Assembly (NCBI GenBank): GCA_013816225.1
Contig: JACDEQ010000013.1
Coordinates: 1-18,471, forward strand
Direction of reading: 5' to 3'
Length of the DNA stretch: 18,471 nt
DNA from: Armatimonadota bacterium
GTDB taxonomy: Bacteria > Armatimonadota > Fimbriimonadia > Fimbriimonadales > ATM1
Under the pieces are notes generated by a model. That model worked only from the letters and a program-made list of their open reading frames with translations. It was not told where the DNA came from and searched no databases. Numbering within the stretch: the first letter of the stretch is position 1; each line of letters begins with the position of its first letter. Shown here piece after piece: positions 15,619 through 18,471 of the stretch. A program made the translations under genes and the position numbers.

Positions 15619-15643
15619 GATGGGTACCCTTTGAGCCATTCCA

Positions 15644-18388
15644 ATGAATGCACGAGAGCTGCGCCGAAAGTTCGTTGATTTCTTCGAATCGAAGGGCCAC
15701 ACTCGGCACGATTCGGCTCCGCTCATTCCGATCGACGTCACCGGCAAGCTCGACGAGAGCCTGCTGTTCACCGGCGCCGGCATGGTGCAGTTCAAGCCGT
15801 ATTTTCGAGGTATCGCGCAGCCGCCGAGTCGGAGGCTCGTAAACAGCCAAAAGTGCGTGCGGACCGTCGACATCGAGGATGTCGGAAATCCGTCGCATCT
15901 CACTTTTTTCGAAATGCTCGGAAACTTTAGTTTCGGCGATTATTTTAAGGAAGGCGCGATCGAGTATGCGTGGGAACTTCTCACTTCTCCGGAGTGGCTC
16001 GGTATTGATCCTAAGAAACTTTGCGTGACCGTCTTTAATGAAGACGACGAAGCATACGATCTTTGGGCAAGAGTCTGGCGTAACGCAGGATTTAAGGCCG
16101 AAGACAAAATTCATCGCTTAGACGAACACGCTAATTTCTGGCCGGCCGGAGCGTTAACGAACGGCCCGCCGGGCCCCTGCGGACCGTGCAGCGAGATTTT
16201 CTATCAGACCGTGCCTGATTCTGAAATGGCCGGCAATTATGAACATGACGAAAGGGCCGCCCGTTGGCTCGAAATATGGAATCTCGTTTTCATGGAGTTC
16301 GAATGGCGTGGCCACTTGAAGGATCCTACCAAGCCGCATTTAGGCTACGCCCGCGACGGCCTCGACCCGCTGCCGCAAAAGGGCATCGATACCGGAAGCG
16401 GGCTCGAGCGCACGGCAAGCGTCCTCGGTGACATGCCCAGCGTCTACCAAACGGACGTGTTTACGCCGATCATGGAGGAGATTTCCGCGAGGGCGGGCTA
16501 TGAATTGGGGTCCGACGGGAATAAAGAGGCGGCCGCAAGAATTATCGCCGATCATGCTAGGACCGCCTGCATGTGCGTGGCCGACGGCGTTTTGCCGAGC
16601 AATAGCGGCCCAGGTTACGTTCTTCGCAGATTAATTCGTCGAGCTATCCTTAAAGGTGACCGAATTCTTGAATTAAAAACGCAATTCTTTTCGGACCTCG
16701 CCAAATCAGTAGAGAAGGCTCTCGGCGATTATTACCTCGACTTAAGCGAGCGCCGCGAATTAATCGAGCGTACGCTGCAAAGCGAGGAAGCATTGTTCCG
16801 GAGCGGCATGGCGGATGGTGTCGCTCGTTTCGAAACACTCCTAAAGAGCGGGGGCAAAGTGACCGGTGCGGAAGCGTTCTTTCTTTACGACACCTTCGGA
16901 TTCCCGCTGGAAGTCACTCAGGAACTCGCGGCCGAACACGGCCTGACCATCGATCTCGACGAGTACAACGAGCACCTCGCCGATGCCCAGGAGCGATCTC
17001 GCGCTGCACAAGGCAGTGCTTCCCTCTTTGCGGAGACACTGCTCCTCTCCGCCGCCCCCAACGCACCCACATTCACGCGGTTCGTTGGGTATGGAACGGA
17101 CCGCCACCGGGCCAACCTCGTGCAAATTAGCCCCCGGTTCGACGAAGCAGGACTAACGACTGGCCGATTTCAGGCTTGCCTCGACGAAACGCCATTCTAC
17201 GCCGAGTCGGGAGGCCAGGTTGGCGATACCGGCACTATATCGAACGACACATTCGAATTTACGGTTACCGACACATGGAAAGAGCTCGGCCAGATTTGGC
17301 ACGACGCCAACCTGGTTCGTTTCGAGGCTGGCGATGTCAAAGGGCTGAACCGCGAAGCTATCCAGAAACTGATGCAATCGGGCGCCTTCTTCAGTCCGGT
17401 CGAAGCAGCCGTGGACTCCGCCAGGCTGCGCGATATCACCCGCAACCACACAGCCACACACCTCCTGCACGCAACACTGCGCGAGGTCTTGGGCAACCAC
17501 GTGACCCAGGCCGGTTCCTTGGTGGCTCCCGACCGACTCAGGTTCGACTTCACCCACGCCCAGGCCATGACACCAGACGAGATCGCTCACGTGGAGGATC
17601 TGGTGAACCGTAAGATTGCAGAGTCAACCGCCGTTTCCATCCACCCTGATGTGCCACTTGCCGAGGCCCGCAAACGCGGAGCGATGATGCTCTTCGGCGA
17701 GAAGTACGGCGACAAGGTGCGCATGGTTGAAATCGACAATTTCAGCCTCGAGCTATGCGGCGGCATTCACGTCGCACGTACAGCGGAAATTGGCCTCTTC
17801 AAGATCACCGGCGAAAGCTCTAGCGCCGGCGGAGTGCGCCGCATCGAAGCCGTGACCGGTTTCGGCGCTTACCGGTGGGCGCACGACCGCGAGAATCTGA
17901 TCAAAGAAACCGCCGCCCTGCTCAAGTCGAACCCGAACGACATGCCCAAGGCTGCGGAAAGGCTCCAAGCTCAACTTCGTGAGGCGAAGAAGATCCAGGG
18001 CGATGCGCGAAAGCGGGACGTCGATCCGAGTTCGGTCGAGCCGAAAGTGGTCGGAGCCGTTCGCCTCTACGCGCAAAGTGTAACTTCGGGCGACGTAGAG
18101 GCCGGCAAGCTCCTCGCGGACCGCCTGATCGAGAAAGACGCTGCCGGCGTCGGCCTCGTCGCCGTGTCGGGGAACGGCCGTGTCACTTTCATCTGCAAGG
18201 TCGGGAAGGAGGCGATGAGGGGCGGAGCGCACGCCGGCAACCTGGTTCGCGAGGTCGCCAAGATCGCCGGGGGCGGTGGCGGTGGATCGCCCGAGTTCGC
18301 GCAGGCCGGTGGCAAGGACCCGTCCAAGGTCGATGCAGCTCTGGAGGCGGCGGCGGGTGTACTCGCCCAACAAACCACGGGGTCTTAG
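15644..18388 (+). CDS. alaS: Alanyl-tRNA synthetase
   Basis: 914 residues, slightly longer than the usual 875-900. It charges tRNA-Ala with alanine. The class II catalytic core shows LFTGAGMVQFK (about 41-51; TNAGM in E. coli) and FFEMLGNFSFGDYFK (88-102). GPPGPCGPCSEIFY and DTGSGLERTASVL are also classic AlaRS segments. The editing domain that removes mischarged Ser/Gly has its four metal ligands: His602 and His606 (HTATH), Cys705 and His709 (CGGIH). The C-Ala/DHHA1 domain ends with a glycine run and SPEFAQAGGKDP, the conserved tail. The ATG at 15644 fits the normal N-terminus, though no strong ribosome site precedes it. It probably shares the metH transcript. Third-base composition differs strongly between the front and back of the gene (see findings). 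Confidence 0.97.
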   Translation: MNARELRRKFVDFFESKGHTRHDSAPLIPIDVTGKLDESLLFTGAGMVQFKPYFRGIAQPPSRRLVNSQKCVRTVDIEDVGNPSHLTFFEMLGNFSFGDYFKEGAIEYAWELLTSPEWLGIDPKKLCVTVFNEDDEAYDLWARVWRNAGFKAEDKIHRLDEHANFWPAGALTNGPPGPCGPCSEIFYQTVPDSEMAGNYEHDERAARWLEIWNLVFMEFEWRGHLKDPTKPHLGYARDGLDPLPQKGIDTGSGLERTASVLGDMPSVYQTDVFTPIMEEISARAGYELGSDGNKEAAARIIADHARTACMCVADGVLPSNSGPGYVLRRLIRRAILKGDRILELKTQFFSDLAKSVEKALGDYYLDLSERRELIERTLQSEEALFRSGMADGVARFETLLKSGGKVTGAEAFFLYDTFGFPLEVTQELAAEHGLTIDLDEYNEHLADAQERSRAAQGSASLFAETLLLSAAPNAPTFTRFVGYGTDRHRANLVQISPRFDEAGLTTGRFQACLDETPFYAESGGQVGDTGTISNDTFEFTVTDTWKELGQIWHDANLVRFEAGDVKGLNREAIQKLMQSGAFFSPVEAAVDSARLRDITRNHTATHLLHATLREVLGNHVTQAGSLVAPDRLRFDFTHAQAMTPDEIAHVEDLVNRKIAESTAVSIHPDVPLAEARKRGAMMLFGEKYGDKVRMVEIDNFSLELCGGIHVARTAEIGLFKITGESSSAGGVRRIEAVTGFGAYRWAHDRENLIKETAALLKSNPNDMPKAAERLQAQLREAKKIQGDARKRDVDPSSVEPKVVGAVRLYAQSVTSGDVEAGKLLADRLIEKDAAGVGLVAVSGNGRVTFICKVGKEAMRGGAHAGNLVREVAKIAGGGGGGSPEFAQAGGKDPSKVDAALEAAAGVLAQQTTGS

Positions 18389-18389
18389 C

Positions 18390-18471
18390 GTGCAAAGGCG
18401 AGGCCTTACGGTGGTTGAGGTCTTGGCGGTCGTGCTCATCCTCGCGGCGCTCGCGGCGGTCCTAGCGCCCG
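18390..18471 (+). CDS. Type IV prepilin-like protein, 5' part
   Basis: A GTG one base after the alaS stop opens a frame that runs off the window; 27 codons are visible. They encode QRRG followed by LTVVEVLAVVLILAALAA: a short basic leader, the prepilin peptidase site after Gly, Glu at position +5, and a hydrophobic N-terminal helix. This is the class III signal of type IV pilins and type II secretion pseudopilins, which are cleaved and N-methylated by PilD-type peptidase and assembled in the inner membrane. CGGGG in the end of alaS (8-12 bases before the GTG) may act as a ribosome site. Whether it is a major pilin, minor pilin or pseudopilin cannot be told from this fragment. Confidence 0.75.
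   Translation, partial: MQRRGLTVVEVLAVVLILAALAAVLAP

Noticed and set aside
15196..15903. 235-codon open frame antisense to the end of metH and start of alaS
   Set aside because: It covers two certain genes on the other strand and shows no recognisable motif.
18265..18290. GGC/GGT repeat-like run near the end of alaS
   Set aside because: It encodes the glycine-rich stretch conserved at this place in alanyl-tRNA synthetases.
17753..18439. 228-codon open frame antisense to alaS
   Set aside because: It is a shadow of a strongly conserved gene in GC-rich DNA; its sequence shows no domain and is rich in Arg, Leu and Asp.

Overview
This is a compact bacterial chromosomal segment of moderately high GC content with no phage, transposon, CRISPR, tRNA or rRNA signature. 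No gene-free stretch exceeds about 65 bases. Ordinary ATG starts with Shine-Dalgarno sites sit beside GTG/TTG starts that lack one. Several starts instead have a -10-like box a few bases upstream, which suggests leaderless transcription. A type IV prepilin-like gene begins directly after alaS. My best guess is a member of Armatimonadota (Fimbriimonas-like) or a similar little-studied phylum, but this rests on general gene flavour and not on a phylogenetic marker analysis.

Left block (1-3160, plus strand): the 3' part of a sugar-nucleotide pyrophosphorylase with a left-handed beta-helix tail. It is followed, with stop and start codons touching, by a secreted CocE/NonD-type serine hydrolase and then a small secreted DUF1579-like protein. 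The last two have near-identical signal-peptide junctions.

Middle block (3147-12118, minus strand): read in transcription order, a secreted M14 zinc carboxypeptidase-like protein, a CBM9-like domain protein, glcD, an ABC-F ATPase, glcE and glcF. Junctions from the CBM9 gene onward are very tight (ATGA overlap, 17-nt gap, TGA|ATG abutment, possible TTGA overlap). The three Glc subunits would form a glycolate (or related 2-hydroxyacid) dehydrogenase that passes electrons from FAD through Fe-S clusters. The ABC-F ribosome-associated ATPase splitting glcD from glcE, and the short GlcE, are the oddities here. The block converges on and overlaps the left block by 14 bases.

Right block (12181-18471, plus strand): cobalamin-dependent methionine synthase metH (all four modules), alaS (complete, editing site intact) and the first codons of a prepilin-like protein cut by the window edge. 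metH and the M14 gene diverge from a 62-base intergenic region. That region carries back-to-back extended -10-like elements and a perfect 13-bp palindrome placed like an operator for metH.

No clearly new multi-gene system is evident. The best leads are the leaderless start architecture with the metH palindrome, and the ABC-F protein embedded in glcDEF.
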